This document shows, in pieces, positions 62,972-64,000 of a DNA stretch of 64,000 nucleotides. Origin of the DNA: Chloroflexota bacterium (lineage in GTDB: Bacteria > Chloroflexota > Limnocylindria > Limnocylindrales > CSP1-4). The position numbers and the translations under genes are program-made. The first letter of the stretch is position 1; each line of letters begins with the position of its first letter. Location of the stretch: assembly GCA_027364875.1 (NCBI GenBank), contig DAHXON010000008.1, positions 1 to 64,000 of the forward strand. The letters are read 5' to 3'. Below the pieces are notes generated by a model. That model worked only from the letters and a program-made list of their open reading frames with translations. It was not told the origin of the DNA and did no database searches.

Positions 62972-64000
62972 GTGACGACGACCAAGAGCGGCCCCAAGGT
63001 TCCATATCGCTGCAGCTTTTGCGGCAAGAGCCAGGAGCAGGTCCGCAAGCTCATTGCGGGCCAGGGCGTCTATATCTGCGACGAGTGCATCAACCTCTGC
63101 CAGGAAATCATCGAAGAGGAGATGCTCGAGGCGCCGCGGGCCAAGCCCCAGGTTGCGAAGCTGCCGAATCCTCGCGCCATCAAGCTGGCCCTCGATCAGT
63201 ACGTCATCAGCCAGGACAAGCCCAAGAAGGTTCTGTCCGTCGCCGTCCACAACCACTACAAGCGAGTGAACGCCGGCCACCAGATCGATGAGGTCGAGCT
63301 CCAGAAGTCCAACATCCTCCTGGTCGGGCCCACCGGGTCGGGCAAGACGCTTCTTGCCCAGACGCTGGCCAAGATCCTGGACGTGCCCTTCTGCATCGCC
63401 GATGCCACCTCGCTCACCGAGGCCGGCTACGTCGGCGAAGACGTCGAGAACATCCTTCTGCGCCTCATCCAGTCGGCCGATTTCGACGTCGCGAGGGCGC
63501 AGCGCGGCATCATCTACATCGACGAAATAGACAAGATCGCCCGCAAGGCGGACAACCCATCGATCACCCGCGACGTGTCCGGCGAGGGCGTCCAGCAGGC
63601 ACTCCTCAAGATCCTGGAGGGCACGCTGGCCAACGTGCCGCCACAGGGTGGCCGCAAGCACCCGCACCAGGACTTCATCCAGATAGACACGACGAACATC
63701 CTGTTCATCTGCGGCGGGGCGTTCGACGGGCTGGACAGGATCGTCGAGGAGCGGGTCGGCAAGCGCTCGATGGGCTTCGGAGCCGAGAACCACATGCCCA
63801 TCATGGACCGCGAGCGGATCCTGGAGCGGCTCATGCCGGAGGACCTGCTCAAGTACGGGCTCATCCCCGAGTTCGTCGGCCGGCTGCCGGTCGTCGTGAC
63901 GCTCCAGTCACTTACCGCGGACGACCTCGTCCGGGTCCTGACCGAGCCCAAGAACGCGATCACCCGCCAGTTCCAGAAGTTCCTCTCGCTGGACAAGGTG
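62972..64000 (+). CDS. clpX: ATP-dependent Clp protease ATP-binding subunit, truncated by window end
   Basis: Zinc finger [42 protein letters not shown]. Confidence 0.96.
   Translation, partial: MTTTKSGPKVPYRCSFCGKSQEQVRKLIAGQGVYICDECINLCQEIIEEEMLEAPRAKPQVAKLPNPRAIKLALDQYVISQDKPKKVLSVAVHNHYKRVNAGHQIDEVELQKSNILLVGPTGSGKTLLAQTLAKILDVPFCIADATSLTEAGYVGEDVENILLRLIQSADFDVARAQRGIIYIDEIDKIARKADNPSITRDVSGEGVQQALLKILEGTLANVPPQGGRKHPHQDFIQIDTTNILFICGGAFDGLDRIVEERVGKRSMGFGAENHMPIMDRERILERLMPEDLLKYGLIPEFVGRLPVVVTLQSLTADDLVRVLTEPKNAITRQFQKFLSLDKV

Overview
A 64 kb window of high-GC bacterial chromosome. Gene content (ECF sigma factors, CoxG-like protein, tandem M16 peptidases, class E-like sorting signal, many GTG/TTG starts) suggests a monoderm, Chloroflexota- or Actinobacteria-like organism; the taxonomy is inference only. 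It is densely coded, with no phage, IS, CRISPR or rRNA recognised. Main contents: a complete arabinose-type locus (LacI regulator, sugar ABC transporter with two permeases, exported protein, araA, araD, FGGY kinase, then mgsA); a large carB with an N-terminal HEAT-like extension; two ECF sigma/membrane-partner pairs; an ArsR-MFS pair; tandem M16 peptidases; TPR-rhomboid; HK/RR; ABC-2 exporter; rsgA; hybrid histidine kinase; class II FBA aldolase; Mrp ATPase; class III cyclase-ATPase near two CRP-type proteins; cinA; tRNA-Leu(UAG); and tig-clpP-clpX (clpX cut by the window end). The most interesting observations are: (i) a structured leader before HEAT-carB in which a short SD-preceded uORF containing Arg codons runs through an intrinsic terminator and ends in an ATGA overlap with the carB ORF; (ii) a multi-helix leader RNA ending in a terminator upstream of the ABC exporter; (iii) an ECF sigma factor translationally coupled to a single-TM protein carrying a SecD-P1-like ectodomain; (iv) a shared 18-bp operator GTTAGACGA-N4-CTAAC in front of both the ArsR and MFS genes; and (v) an LAGTG-type sorting signal on an SGNH hydrolase. 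All calls come from reading the sequence and supplied ORFs; no database search or folding was run.
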